Positions 7,961 to 17,310 of a stretch of DNA of 64,000 bases are shown piece after piece. The notes beneath the pieces are model-generated. The model did not search any database. It had not been told where the DNA came from and saw only the letters and a list, made by a program, of their open reading frames with translations. Within the stretch, counting starts at the first letter, position 1. Each line of letters opens with the position of its first letter. The stretch is from Acidobacteriota bacterium (GTDB taxonomy: Bacteria; Acidobacteriota; Terriglobia; Acidiferrales; UBA7541): positions 44,953 to 108,952 of the forward strand of contig QHYI01000108.1 of the NCBI GenBank assembly GCA_003223245.1, given 5' to 3'. Both the position numbers and the translations under genes were made by a program.

Positions 7961-10591
7961 TTAATCCTTCAAATCACGCCAATTGGGGCCCACGCCGATT
8001 TCTACGACCATGGGAACGGTCAGCTTATAAACGCCTTCCATTTCTTCTCTCACCAACTTCTGCAGTTTACCTGATTCCTTCGCGGGCGCCTCGAAAAGCA
8101 ATTCGTCGTGCACCTGCAAAATCATTTTCGCCTCAAATTTTTCCTCGGCTAGCCGCCGGTCGATGTCAATCATGGCCATCTTGATGAGATCGGCCGCCGT
8201 CCCTTGCAAAGGCGAGTTCAATGCGGTGCGCTCGGCGAAGTTACGCAATTGCACCTGCGGAGAAGTAATCTCTGGAATCGGGCGGATTCTTCCGAACAGC
8301 GTTCTTGCCATGCCTGTCTTGCGCGTTTCGGCAAGAACGTTGTCCAGATATTCCTTCACTCCCCGGTAGCGCGCGAAATACGCATTGATGAACTGCGCCG
8401 CTTCCTTCTGTTCAATGCCGAGTTGTTGCGCTAAACCAAAGGGAGAAAGCCCGTAAATGATGCCGAAATTGATAGCCTTGGCGGCGCGGCGGTGTTCCGC
8501 CGTTTGCGCCATGGGGCCCACGCCGAAAACTTCCTGCGCCGTGCGCGCGTGAATGTCCTCGCCGTTGCGAAACGCCTCTACAAGGACCGGATCTTTCGAA
8601 AAATGCGCCATCACGCGCAACTCGATTTGCGAATAATCGGCAGAAAGCAGGACCTTGCCCTTCTCCGCGACAAAAGCGGCCCGAATCTGCCGGCCAAGCT
8701 CGGTGCGAATCGGAATGTTTTGCAAATTGGGGTCGCTCGAGCTGAGCCTGCCAGTAGCCGTGCCGGTTTGAGAAAAACTCGTGTGCAGCCGCCCAGTCTC
8801 CGGGTGAATCAGCTTCGGCAGCGCGTCAACGTAGGTGGATTTGAGCTTGGAGACTTCGCGGAATTCGATGACCTTCGCCGGTAGCGGATGCCGTGCGGAG
8901 AGCTCTTCCAAAATCTCCGCCGCTGTCGATCGCGCCTTGGCCTTTCCCCGCCGCGCGTTCGGTTGCAGATTTAATTTGTCGAAAAGAATTTCCGCGAGCT
9001 GCGGCGGCGAGTTGACGTTGAACTCCACTCCTGCCATTTCCCAGATTTCTTTTTCCAGGCGCCGGATTTCCTTGTCCATCGCCTCCGACATTTTCCCGAG
9101 CTCTTTGGGCTCGACCCGAATTCCGACGCGTTCGATATCCGCAAGCACAGGGGCGAGAGGCAAATCAATCTTTTCGTAAACGCTTTCGAGTTGCTGCTCC
9201 TTTACTTGCTCGTACAGAACCGGCGCAAGTCGCTGCAAGTAATCAGCGCGTTCGCCGGGGCCGCCTGTCAGGACGGCACTGAACTGGCGCATCACCACAT
9301 CCGCGAAATTATGATTTGCTGTGGTGGGCCGCAGCAGGTAGGAATAAAGCTGCGTGGCGTGCTGGATATTTGCCGCCCGTCCCGTCAGCAGCTGAAAAAG
9401 TTTCGGATCGTGGACGATCTTGGGCCGCTTGGGGTCTTCAAGCAGCGGCGCGAGGGCCCTCAGCGCTTCTCCTTTTTCGTCCGTCCATACCGATCGCCCC
9501 TCGCCGGCTTTGGGAGAAATTTCGATTCCTGCGATTCGCGTCCCGAATCCTTCCGATTCGCGTTGACCGAGATCGAGATTCAGCCAAACCGCAAGCGGCT
9601 GTTTCGCCGGAAGCTTTGCCAGATATTCATGAAATTCCGAGGCATTCCCCAATTGCGCGTAGTCGGCTTTCCCGCCCGCCGCCGAAACTTCCGGTGCACA
9701 GGCCGCCACTGCGCTGGCGCCCAGTTCCTTCAAGAGGGAGTTGAAGCCTAACTCGCGGTAAAGCGCGGCTAGTGACGTGGCATCGGGCTCGCGCCGCTCC
9801 AGCGCGTGCAAATCCAGCGCCAGCGGCACGTCGGTGGCGATCGTGGCAAGCTGTTTGGACATCAGCACCTGGTCGCGCTGCTGCTGAAGCGCCTCGCGGT
9901 AGCGCTTGTTTGAGACTTCGTCGGCGTGGTCCAGCGCTTTTTCGACGCTTCCGTATTTCTGGATCAATTCAGTAGCGCCTTTTTCTCCAATTCCTTTTGC
10001 GCCGGGAATGTTGTCCACCGTATCGCCCATCAGCGCCATCACATCGATAACTTTTTCCGGCGGCACACCGAGGATTTCCTGCACCTTTTCCGCATCGACA
10101 ATGACATCCGCTTTCGCACCGCCCGATCCTGTCCGGAGGATTCGCACGCCGCCGTTCACGAGCTGCATCATGTCCTTGTCATTGGTGACGATCAGGACAT
10201 CGAGCCTTTTCTTTGCTGCTTGCATGGCCATCGCCCCGATGACATCGTCGGCCTCGTAACCCTGCACTTCGAGGATGGGCAGTCGCATCACTTCACAAAG
10301 CTTTCGAACGTAGGGCAGTTGCAGGCGCATTTCGTCCGGCATCGGCGGCCGCTGCGCTTTGTACTTTTCAAAGAGTTTGTCGCGAAACGTTGCCCCCGGA
10401 GGATCAAAAACAATTCCCAGATAGTCCGGCTGATAGTCTTTCAGCAAGCGCCTCAGAATATTTGCAAAAAGAAAGGGAACTTTTGTGGGCATACCGGAGG
10501 GCGCGCTCATGCGCACCATTGGCGCGTAAAACGCGCGGTAAACGTGCGCCATCGCGTCTACAAGAAACAATTTCTTCGCTGCCGAGACCAT
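7961..10591 (-). CDS. polA: DNA polymerase I
   Basis: The 876-residue protein has an intact 5'-3' exonuclease domain (QGYEADDVIGA, TNDKDMMQ, MGDTVDNIPGAKGIGEKGA) and an intact family A polymerase domain: motif A LSADYSQIELR, motif B RRAAKAINFGIIYG, motif C QVHDELLFEAP. The middle 3'-5' exonuclease domain lacks the acidic residues of proofreading enzymes: the expected D-x-E motif reads VWLNLDLG. It fills gaps and removes RNA primers in repair and lagging-strand synthesis. The start is the ATG at 10591; an upstream in-frame TTG at 10615 is less likely. No partner gene shares its strand nearby. Confidence 0.96.
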   Translation of the reverse strand: MVSAAKKLFLVDAMAHVYRAFYAPMVRMSAPSGMPTKVPFLFANILRRLLKDYQPDYLGIVFDPPGATFRDKLFEKYKAQRPPMPDEMRLQLPYVRKLCEVMRLPILEVQGYEADDVIGAMAMQAAKKRLDVLIVTNDKDMMQLVNGGVRILRTGSGGAKADVIVDAEKVQEILGVPPEKVIDVMALMGDTVDNIPGAKGIGEKGATELIQKYGSVEKALDHADEVSNKRYREALQQQRDQVLMSKQLATIATDVPLALDLHALERREPDATSLAALYRELGFNSLLKELGASAVAACAPEVSAAGGKADYAQLGNASEFHEYLAKLPAKQPLAVWLNLDLGQRESEGFGTRIAGIEISPKAGEGRSVWTDEKGEALRALAPLLEDPKRPKIVHDPKLFQLLTGRAANIQHATQLYSYLLRPTTANHNFADVVMRQFSAVLTGGPGERADYLQRLAPVLYEQVKEQQLESVYEKIDLPLAPVLADIERVGIRVEPKELGKMSEAMDKEIRRLEKEIWEMAGVEFNVNSPPQLAEILFDKLNLQPNARRGKAKARSTAAEILEELSARHPLPAKVIEFREVSKLKSTYVDALPKLIHPETGRLHTSFSQTGTATGRLSSSDPNLQNIPIRTELGRQIRAAFVAEKGKVLLSADYSQIELRVMAHFSKDPVLVEAFRNGEDIHARTAQEVFGVGPMAQTAEHRRAAKAINFGIIYGLSPFGLAQQLGIEQKEAAQFINAYFARYRGVKEYLDNVLAETRKTGMARTLFGRIRPIPEITSPQVQLRNFAERTALNSPLQGTAADLIKMAMIDIDRRLAEEKFEAKMILQVHDELLFEAPAKESGKLQKLVREEMEGVYKLTVPMVVEIGVGPNWRDLKD

Positions 10592-10728
10592 GCCGGCGAG
10601 TATAGCAAAGGACAAGCGCTCGGCTGGGCACCTCGCAAATTAAGCTTGGAAATCATGGTGCGGTCACCAATTTGGCGGTTGCAGGTCATGCTCGCTTAAG
10701 CCAATCTGAGCACAAGGCGAAAACATTC

Positions 10729-11133
10729 ATGCCCGACTACAAATTATTAGTGCGTCGATACTATTCGGAGATCTGGAATGAATGGAGCGAGCCCGCGCTC
10801 GAAGAACTCATCTCCCCCGATGTTGGGTTTCATGGTTCCATCGGCACGGCAGTGAAAGGAATCGCCGAATTCAAGCGGTATGTGAACCGCATCCGGTCAG
10901 CGTTCCCTGACTTTCACAATCAGGTCGAAGAGCTGATCGCCGAAGGCCATAAAGCCGCTGCCCGCCTCATTTACACCGGGACTCACCGAGAAGAGTTGCT
11001 CGGGTTCCCGGGCACAGGAAACAAAATCAGTTATCAGGGCCTGGCTATCTTTGAATTCAAACAACACAGAATCGTGAAAGGTTATGTTCTCGGCGATATT
11101 GAAACCTTGAAGAAACAGCTCGCACAAAAATAA
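10729..11133 (+). CDS. SnoaL-like / ester cyclase-type protein
   Basis: The 134-residue protein has the cone-shaped alpha+beta barrel pattern of the SnoaL-like polyketide cyclase family: an N-terminal helix with YYSEIWNEW, a central GIAEFKRYVNRIRSAFPDFH and a final TGTHRGE-like TGTHREELLGFPGTG segment. Members range from cyclases to proteins of unknown activity, so the reaction here cannot be named. The ATG at 10729 is preceded by AAGGCG at a suitable distance. There is no signal peptide. It stands alone, convergent with the gene at 11189-12169. Confidence 0.8.
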   Translation: MPDYKLLVRRYYSEIWNEWSEPALEELISPDVGFHGSIGTAVKGIAEFKRYVNRIRSAFPDFHNQVEELIAEGHKAAARLIYTGTHREELLGFPGTGNKISYQGLAIFEFKQHRIVKGYVLGDIETLKKQLAQK

Positions 11134-11138
11134 ACAAA

Positions 11139-11166
11139 CCGCGCCAGAATTCAGTTCCTGGCGCGG
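11139..11166 (-). terminator. Intrinsic terminator for the 11189-12169 gene
   Basis: A perfect 9-bp stem (CCGCGCCAG at 11139-11147 with CTGGCGCGG at 11158-11166) encloses a 10-base loop. Read on the minus strand it is followed by TTTGTTTATTTTTG. It may also stop the convergent plus-strand gene, although there the T run is missing. Confidence 0.75.
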
Positions 11167-11188
11167 CCCTCCAACTGAAAAGTAGTGG

Positions 11189-12169
11189 TTACGGCCTTTC
11201 CGCCTTGCCTCGTTCTGTCCTCTGCCCAGATTTGCGATCGGGCTTGCCTTCCACAGAGTGTTTGGACTCACCCGCCGAACCGGCTTGCGCTTGGGTAACC
11301 AGCAGCATGCGCGTCCCGCTGTCGAGGTGGATATCCTTCCCCGCCGAAGTGATCACGCTGCCCTCGGTCGCATTGGAAGCCGCGGCGTTCAAGTTCAATC
11401 CGTTCAAACCGAACACGCCTTGGCTGTTCGAAGTAAGTTGCCCCGCCGCATTCAGTCCGCCGACCGCACCGCGAGAAGCTCCCACGACATTTCCGGCTGT
11501 GCTGGCCGCCGAATTCACTGTGCCGCTCGCAGCTCCCCCCACGTTCGCGGCAGTGTTCGTCACCGTGCCCACGGCGCCTCCAGCCGCGGAAGTTACTCCG
11601 CCGACCGCGCCGCGTCCGCCAGCGGCGGAGCCGCTAAGGCCTCCCATGGCGTCCATCTCGTCGCCGGCCATCGACGCGCTGCTCTGTGCCGAGGCTAGAG
11701 CCTGAATCGCCACGTTCAGCGGAACTTCCTGGCCGTTTTTCAGGATCGCTTTATCAAAAACTACGCCCAACTCAGATTCTGCTTCTCCCTGGCCACGCGC
11801 CGAAGCCCTCGTCACGTGCCCAACCAGCTTCGCGCCTCTGGGAATGATCGTCTGGCCTTCGGACTTGACCGCTTCTGTGGTACGCGCGTTCACCGCGTCG
11901 CCTGGCTTGCACTTCTTCGAATCCAGCGATGAAGTTAACGCCGCATTGAATGTAGTTCCATTGGCCAACCCGGCATGGGCTTGTCCGTTCTGTGCTGCAG
12001 CCGCTGCGGATAGAGAGCTCGAAGCTCCTGTCTGCGCCTGTGTATTGCCGGCTTGGACCGATGCTTGTCCGCTCCCTTGTGCTCCGGCTTGCGCGCCCGC
12101 CTGCGGGTGCGCCGGGGCGCCTACCGCCAAAAGCGTCCCCACAACCATCGAGATTCCTATGCGATACAT
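11189..12169 (-). CDS. Secreted low-complexity protein with TrbI/VirB10-like segment
   Basis: The start at 12169 is supported by GAGGAGG eleven bases upstream and a signal peptide (MYRIGISMVVGTLLAVGAPA). After an Ala/Gln/Gly-rich stretch comes a conserved segment (GDAVNARTTEAVKSEGQTII then PRGAKLVGHV) that resembles the beta-barrel part of TrbI/VirB10-like proteins. It is followed by long Ala/Gly/Val repeats and a closing segment with DSGTRMLLVT. The total is 326 residues. No other type IV secretion gene is present, so a role in conjugation is not suggested. Function unknown, probably periplasmic or surface. Confidence 0.7.
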   Translation of the reverse strand: MYRIGISMVVGTLLAVGAPAHPQAGAQAGAQGSGQASVQAGNTQAQTGASSSLSAAAAAQNGQAHAGLANGTTFNAALTSSLDSKKCKPGDAVNARTTEAVKSEGQTIIPRGAKLVGHVTRASARGQGEAESELGVVFDKAILKNGQEVPLNVAIQALASAQSSASMAGDEMDAMGGLSGSAAGGRGAVGGVTSAAGGAVGTVTNTAANVGGAASGTVNSAASTAGNVVGASRGAVGGLNAAGQLTSNSQGVFGLNGLNLNAAASNATEGSVITSAGKDIHLDSGTRMLLVTQAQAGSAGESKHSVEGKPDRKSGQRTERGKAERP

Positions 12170-12394
12170 GATCGTATAGACCTCCTCAAGCTTAGAACTG
12201 AAGTTGGACCCCACTACCCTCTAAGGGGTGTTCGAAAAGCGCACTGATAGACGCAAAGCGCATGCCTATCTATAAGTCTTTCTCTTTCTATAGCTTATGA
12301 AAGACAGGTTGCGCAGAGACTATTGAGAAATAACCTGGCAGCAGGTAGGACTTACAGACTCTTCTTGCCGCGAAGGTCTCGAGAAGATGCGCGT

Positions 12395-13609
12395 CTAGAT
12401 AACCCCCAGAGATTTTCCGACTTCGCCAAGGATATTTGCCGCGCGCAACAACTGTTCGCGTTTATGTGCCGCGCTGACGATGGCGCGCAGCCGCGCCTTG
12501 CCTTCTGCGACGGTGGGATAACCCACTGCTGGAGCAAACACTCCGGCCTCAAAAAGCTTCTTCGAAAACTCAAACGCTTTCACCGCATCGCCCACATGAA
12601 TGGGAATGATTGGCGTCTCACTGCCTTTGAACTGGAACCCGCGCTTTTTCAACTCGCGCTTGAAGAACTTCGTGTTGGCCCAGAGTTTCTTCACCAGCTT
12701 TTCGCCTTCCGGGGAAGCCAGCAGGGTAAACGCGGCCTGGCACGCGCCCACGGTGGCTGGCGGATGCGAAGTCGAAAACAAAAACGGCCGCGCGCGCAAA
12801 TAGAGAAAATCGATCAGGTTGCGCGAGCCGCACACGTATCCGCCCATTGCGCCAATCGCTTTACTCAAAGTTCCCACCTGAATGTGCACGCGCCCGTGGC
12901 ACTGATGATGGTCCACCGTGCCGCGACCATTGCTGCCCAGCACGCCCGAAGCGTGCGCGTCATCCACCATCATGATGCAGTTGTATTTTTCCGCCAGGTC
13001 GCACAGTTGCGGCAGCGGCGCGATGTCGCCGTCCATGGAAAACACGCCGTCGGTGATAATCAGCTTTTTCCCTGGAAAACTCGCATGCTCCTGCAAGATG
13101 CGCTCGCAGTCCTGCACATCTTTGTGCTTGAAAATTTTGATGGTCGCCTTGGAAAGCCGCGCTCCATCGATAATGGAGGCGTGATTCAATTCGTCTGAAA
13201 CGATCAGATCGTCTTTGCCCAGCACCGCGGAAACCGTTCCGGCATTCGCGGTAAATCCGGACTGAAACACCACGCACGCTTCCACTTTTTTGAACGCCGC
13301 AATCTGCTCTTCCAATTCCATGTGCAGCTTCATTGTGCCGGCAATCGCGCGGACTGCACCCGCGCCCACGCCGTACCGTTTCACCGCGTCCAGCGCGGCC
13401 TTGCGCAAGGCTTTGTGGGTGGTCAGCCCCAGATAGTTGTTCGAAGCCAGGTTGATCACTTCCCGCCCGTCGAACACGCACACGGGCCGCTGTTCGCCTT
13501 CGAGGACGCGCAGTTTCGGCGCCACGCCTTTCGCGCGCAGCTCATTCAACTGCTCGGTGATGTAATACAGCGGATTTTGCTTCGTCGCCAATGTGGCGGT
13601 CTCCGACAT
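12395..13609 (-). CDS. kbl: Glycine C-acetyltransferase (2-amino-3-ketobutyrate CoA ligase)
   Basis: The 404-residue PLP enzyme belongs to the alpha-oxoamine synthase family: ASNNYLGL near the N-terminus, SGFTANAGT, the cofactor-binding DDAHASGVLG and the Schiff-base Lys250 in VGTLSKAIGAMGG. It cleaves 2-amino-3-ketobutyrate with CoA to glycine and acetyl-CoA. The upstream neighbour tdh makes that substrate, so the two form the threonine degradation pathway. The ATG at 13609 follows CAGGAGCGACAAC, a good ribosome site; an earlier in-frame start at 13666 is less likely. A biotin-type AONS (bioF) is the alternative, but the tdh neighbour argues for Kbl. Confidence 0.94.
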   Translation of the reverse strand: MSETATLATKQNPLYYITEQLNELRAKGVAPKLRVLEGEQRPVCVFDGREVINLASNNYLGLTTHKALRKAALDAVKRYGVGAGAVRAIAGTMKLHMELEEQIAAFKKVEACVVFQSGFTANAGTVSAVLGKDDLIVSDELNHASIIDGARLSKATIKIFKHKDVQDCERILQEHASFPGKKLIITDGVFSMDGDIAPLPQLCDLAEKYNCIMMVDDAHASGVLGSNGRGTVDHHQCHGRVHIQVGTLSKAIGAMGGYVCGSRNLIDFLYLRARPFLFSTSHPPATVGACQAAFTLLASPEGEKLVKKLWANTKFFKRELKKRGFQFKGSETPIIPIHVGDAVKAFEFSKKLFEAGVFAPAVGYPTVAEGKARLRAIVSAAHKREQLLRAANILGEVGKSLGVI

Positions 13610-13728
13610 GTTGTCGCTCCTGGTGGTAGGCATCGGCCGGGGGGAGACTCTATTCTGCTCCTGCACGGGCCTTAGGGTAAACCCCTGGATTACTTTTTAG
13701 GGCTAAGCAAGCGATATAGAAGGAACTT

Positions 13729-14784
13729 TCAGCGCCGCACTCCGTTGGGATAGAGGAGAATCTTCCCCGGGAGTCCTTCCCGAAGCTTTGCAAAAGCGTC
13801 CTCGAACTTCGCCAGCGGCGCGCGCTGCCCAAAGAGCGGCTCGAGATTCAGTCGCCCCGCCTTCAGCAGCGCCGTCATCTGCACCCACGTTTCGTACATG
13901 CGCCGCCCGTAAATTCCCTGCACCGTGGCGCCCTTGAAAATCACGTCGTTCACCAGGTCCAGCGGCACATTTTCCGTAGGAATACCCAGCAGCGAGGCAC
14001 GCCCTCCAGCCCGTAGCGCCTTGAAGCCCTGCTGAATCGCTTGCGGATTCCCGCTCATTTCCAGGAGCGCGTCCACTCCCGTCCCATCGGTTTCGCCGAG
14101 AATCCGCTTCACCGCATCTTCCGCTGCAGGATTAATCACCACGTCGGCGCCCATCTTCTTCGCCATGACGCGCCGCGCGTCGTTCGTTTCCGTCGCAAAA
14201 ACCGTCGAGCTTCCGCAAGCCTTGGCCACGGCAATGGACATCAACCCGATCGGCCCGCAACCGGTCACCAAAACGGTTTGCCCTGCGATTGGCCCCGCCA
14301 GCACCGTATGCACAGCATTTCCGAGCGGGTCGAGTATCGCTCCATAGTGCTCCGGAATGCTCGGATCCAGCTTGATGATGTTCGACGCCGGTATCCTCAC
14401 GAAATCCGCAAACGCCCCGTCTTGATCGATCCCGACAATGCGCAGGTTCTGGCAAATGTGCGCTTGCCCCAGCCGGCATTGGCGGCAGTGCCCGCAGTTG
14501 ATGTGCATCTCCGCGCTCACAAAGTCTACCGCTTTGACTGCTGTAACTTCATCTCCCACTCGTTCGACGTGTCCGCAGAATTCATGTCCCAGCGTCAGCG
14601 GCGGCTTGATGCGTCCTTGCGACCAGTGATCCCATCCGTAGATGTGCAGGTCCGTCCCGCAGATCGACGCGGCCTTCACCCGGACAAGCACGTCGGTCGG
14701 GCCAACCGCCGGCACGGCGACCGTATCCATCTGCAAGCCTTTCGCAGGCTGCATTTTCCGCAACGCTTTCATTGTCGCTGCCAT
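13729..14784 (-). CDS. tdh: L-threonine 3-dehydrogenase
   Basis: The 351-residue zinc-dependent medium-chain dehydrogenase has catalytic zinc ligands C42 (ICGTDLHIY), H67 and E68 (GHEFCGH), structural cysteines at 97, 100, 103 and 111, and a Rossmann GCGPIGLMSI. The N-terminal part, with WDHWSQGRIKPPLTLGHEFC, is typical of Tdh. It oxidises L-threonine to 2-amino-3-ketobutyrate with NAD+. AGGGAG precedes the ATG by five bases. It is first in a likely two-gene operon with kbl, about 119 bp downstream. Cytoplasmic. Confidence 0.95.
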   Translation of the reverse strand: MAATMKALRKMQPAKGLQMDTVAVPAVGPTDVLVRVKAASICGTDLHIYGWDHWSQGRIKPPLTLGHEFCGHVERVGDEVTAVKAVDFVSAEMHINCGHCRQCRLGQAHICQNLRIVGIDQDGAFADFVRIPASNIIKLDPSIPEHYGAILDPLGNAVHTVLAGPIAGQTVLVTGCGPIGLMSIAVAKACGSSTVFATETNDARRVMAKKMGADVVINPAAEDAVKRILGETDGTGVDALLEMSGNPQAIQQGFKALRAGGRASLLGIPTENVPLDLVNDVIFKGATVQGIYGRRMYETWVQMTALLKAGRLNLEPLFGQRAPLAKFEDAFAKLREGLPGKILLYPNGVRR

Positions 14785-14829
14785 TGGTCTCCCTGTAACC
14801 GCCGCCTTCTTAGGCGCGTTCTTGTAGTG

Positions 14830-14847
14830 GCCGGTCTTCAGACCGGC
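14830..14847. repeat. Short palindrome, REP-like
   Basis: GCCGGTCT and AGACCGGC form a perfect 8-bp inverted repeat with a two-base centre, in the context TGTAGTGGCCGGTCTTCAGA. It lies in the tdh upstream region with the second palindrome at 14951. The form is that of a dispersed extragenic palindrome, but only a genome search could show it is repeated. Confidence 0.5.
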
Positions 14848-14950
14848 TCTGTTCTCTTACCGTCTATTCAGCTAAATTTTTTCGATTGTTTCCTGCACCG
14901 TCCTCGATGCTAACACACCGCTATCGTCCAGTCTTTGTAGGGGCGGTAGA

Positions 14951-14968
14951 GGCGCAGCATGCTGCGCC
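14951..14968. repeat. 18-bp perfect palindrome, REP-like
   Basis: GGCGCAGCATGCTGCGCC is self-complementary over its whole length and follows TGTAGGGGCGGTAGA. It lies between tdh and the M28 peptidase gene, about 100 bp from the other palindrome. It could be an extragenic repeat or a dimeric protein site. Confidence 0.5.
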
Positions 14969-15042
14969 CAGCGTGCCACCGGCCTCTCTTGCGTCCCGGC
15001 TTTGGCCTTTCTTCCCAACCGCGATTTTTGAAGGCCTTTCCT

Positions 15043-17157
15043 TTATTTTGCCTGCTCCACGATCCCAATTTTCTCCAGAGCCTTCAAATACTCAACTACC
15101 AACTCCAGTGGTACTGGCCCGTACTCCGCCGAAACGGCATCGCGAATCTCCTGCGCGTTCCGTTTTCCATCCGCAAAATTCAGCACTTCGTATGCGTATT
15201 CTTCTCCGCCGCCCCACAATCCTTCGTAATTCAGCAGCTTTGGCGATGCCACTCCCGCGGTTTTCGTATGGTCCGCAAAATAGTTATAACCAAACACCGC
15301 CAGGGGGCCGCGCGGTTCATTCTTTCGCGAGCAGGTCACAAGACCATCGCCAGTTGCTTTTGGCCTGTTGGAAGGGTTCAACCGCCTATCGTAGGGCACC
15401 GCGAAACCAGTCGGGGGCGGTGAGAATTGATCTACCGAATAGGAAACCCCTCCGTCGTATTCCGCCTCGTTTCTCCGCAGCGCTTCCGCTTCTTCATTTG
15501 GCATCTGTCGAGGTGGTCTGTCGAAAGACAGTAGTCTTATGCTTCGCCCGTGAATGACGGCCAAAGCCAGTTCGACGCCGCCAGCGCTATTCAGGTTCGC
15601 TAGGTAATATCCGCTGGCCGCGCCGATGAAAGCGGCGCGCTTCAGCTTCGTTGGATCGATATTCGCCGCGGCATCGAAATTCGTGTGGATGTAGCGGTCC
15701 GGCCAGTCGTTCAGATAAATCGCAGGAATCCCAAACGACGAGTCCTGATACACGTCGTGGTCACTGCCCATGGTGTAGGCCGAATACTCCGCGCGCAGCG
15801 GCTCCTTGCCGCCCTCCGGCGCAACCATTGGATAATCGCCTTTCCCGGTCGCCGCAAATTGGTAGGACTCCTCGTTCACCCACTCCGCAAACGCCCACGC
15901 CACGTCATGCACAAAACTCGGCAAGCTCATCGGCCCACGCGTCACGTGGAACACTGCTTTCGTCTCCAGCCCCCCTCCCACCATGTCCATGTGCACCACG
16001 GCTTTGATGCGCTTTGAAAATTCCGGCTGCGCATTGAGAAGCGCAATCGTCCCTTCAATCTCCTGCGGGAAGATGAACCGCATTGTCCGAGCGGGCCGGG
16101 CCATTTCCCCTTCGCTGATCAGTTTCTCAAGCGTCCGAGCCACTTCTAAAATCGTCACGCACCCGCTGGCGTTGTCATTCGCTCCCGGCCGCTGGTGGTC
16201 CAGGTGACAACTGAACGCAATTTCTTCGCCCTTTAGCTTCGCATCCGCTCCCGGAATCGTCGCCGTCACCACCTCATAGCCTCCTGGATGCTGTCCCGCT
16301 TTCACCACTGCATGCAGCGTGATCTTTTCCCCATGCGTTAGCCGCTCCCGCATTCGCCCCGCCATTTTCAAAGACACCATAAACGCAAATGTCTTGTTTG
16401 GCGAAAACGTTTCCAGATGTCCCCAACGAATCAAGTTTTCGTCTTCGCCCCACCACGCGGTCTTCTGGTTCTGCGCATAACTCACAATTCCCGCCGCGCC
16501 AAACTTTCCCACCGCCAAATCCTGTACCGCTCCCGGCTGTGCGCTCACCAACACCATTTTCCCTTTTGCACCCTTACCCGTGTAGTCGCTCTCCTTTGTT
16601 CCTTCGCCCACATCCACTAACTCCGTGGTCACATCCGCGTTCTCGCTGTCCTCCGCCAAAACCACCGGCTCCGCCTCATAACTTGCCAAAAGATGGGTAT
16701 GCAGCTTCGGGTCGCAATCCTCGCTCAACAGGAGGGCAAGCTGCTTACGCCCTTCCTCGTCAGGTGCAGTAGGCGGTTTATGCGCGGCCTCGTAACAAGC
16801 TGCCCCAACCGGATCCAGTTCCCACAAATTCCCTCTTTCGGCATCCCACGCCGGCCTCGACCTCTGTGTCCCGTAAAAAATCTTCCCGTCCGCGGGAAAC
16901 TGCAGAATCGCCACGTCGCTCAGCCCATACACACGTAGCCGCTCCGCGACCAACTCCGCCGCCGCATGGAAACCCCGCGACCCACGCTGCCGGTGAAACC
17001 TCGCAATCGCCTCTAAATTTCTCTTCGCCGTCTCCCCGCTCAATTCATTCGCCAGCGCGGCGACATCCTTTTCCGGCAGCAGCGGAGGCTTCTGCGCCTC
17101 GGCGAGAAGCGCTCCACCCAACAACAAGGTCCCCACGACAAAGTACGCTCTGTTCAT
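15043..17157 (-). CDS. Exported M28-family metallopeptidase
   Basis: The 704-residue protein has a signal peptide (1-21) and a PA-like inserted region (about 190-260). Its M28 zinc-peptidase core contains SCHLDHQRPGANDNASG (zinc His and bridging Asp), FPQEIEG (catalytic and zinc Glu), VHMDMVGG and GSDHDVY. The C-terminal ~150 residues are an extra domain with a winged-helix-like end. M28 enzymes are aminopeptidases or carboxypeptidases using two zinc ions; the specificity is not predictable here. AGGAG precedes the ATG. It probably takes part in periplasmic peptide breakdown with the M1 peptidases in this window. Confidence 0.88.
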   Translation of the reverse strand: MNRAYFVVGTLLLGGALLAEAQKPPLLPEKDVAALANELSGETAKRNLEAIARFHRQRGSRGFHAAAELVAERLRVYGLSDVAILQFPADGKIFYGTQRSRPAWDAERGNLWELDPVGAACYEAAHKPPTAPDEEGRKQLALLLSEDCDPKLHTHLLASYEAEPVVLAEDSENADVTTELVDVGEGTKESDYTGKGAKGKMVLVSAQPGAVQDLAVGKFGAAGIVSYAQNQKTAWWGEDENLIRWGHLETFSPNKTFAFMVSLKMAGRMRERLTHGEKITLHAVVKAGQHPGGYEVVTATIPGADAKLKGEEIAFSCHLDHQRPGANDNASGCVTILEVARTLEKLISEGEMARPARTMRFIFPQEIEGTIALLNAQPEFSKRIKAVVHMDMVGGGLETKAVFHVTRGPMSLPSFVHDVAWAFAEWVNEESYQFAATGKGDYPMVAPEGGKEPLRAEYSAYTMGSDHDVYQDSSFGIPAIYLNDWPDRYIHTNFDAAANIDPTKLKRAAFIGAASGYYLANLNSAGGVELALAVIHGRSIRLLSFDRPPRQMPNEEAEALRRNEAEYDGGVSYSVDQFSPPPTGFAVPYDRRLNPSNRPKATGDGLVTCSRKNEPRGPLAVFGYNYFADHTKTAGVASPKLLNYEGLWGGGEEYAYEVLNFADGKRNAQEIRDAVSAEYGPVPLELVVEYLKALEKIGIVEQAK

Positions 17158-17310
17158 GGCCGCTCCTTTGCGCCCGCACTCTATTCCCGGTTTGCTGGTT
17201 TTTGGTTGTTGCCTTTCAATTCTCTCGTCACGCTAGTGCTTCATCCGGCATCCAAATTTGCTGAAATTTCCCGGCCCCGCTCGTCGTATCATGAATGGAC
17301 CACACATCTT

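Noticed and set aside
11205..11705. Plus-strand open frames opposite the secreted low-complexity gene
   Set aside because: These are antisense shadows of the Ala/Gly-rich sequence, without start signals or motifs.
11189..12169. A type IV secretion or conjugation gene (TrbI/VirB10-like)
   Set aside because: Only a short segment resembles that family, and no other conjugation gene lies nearby.
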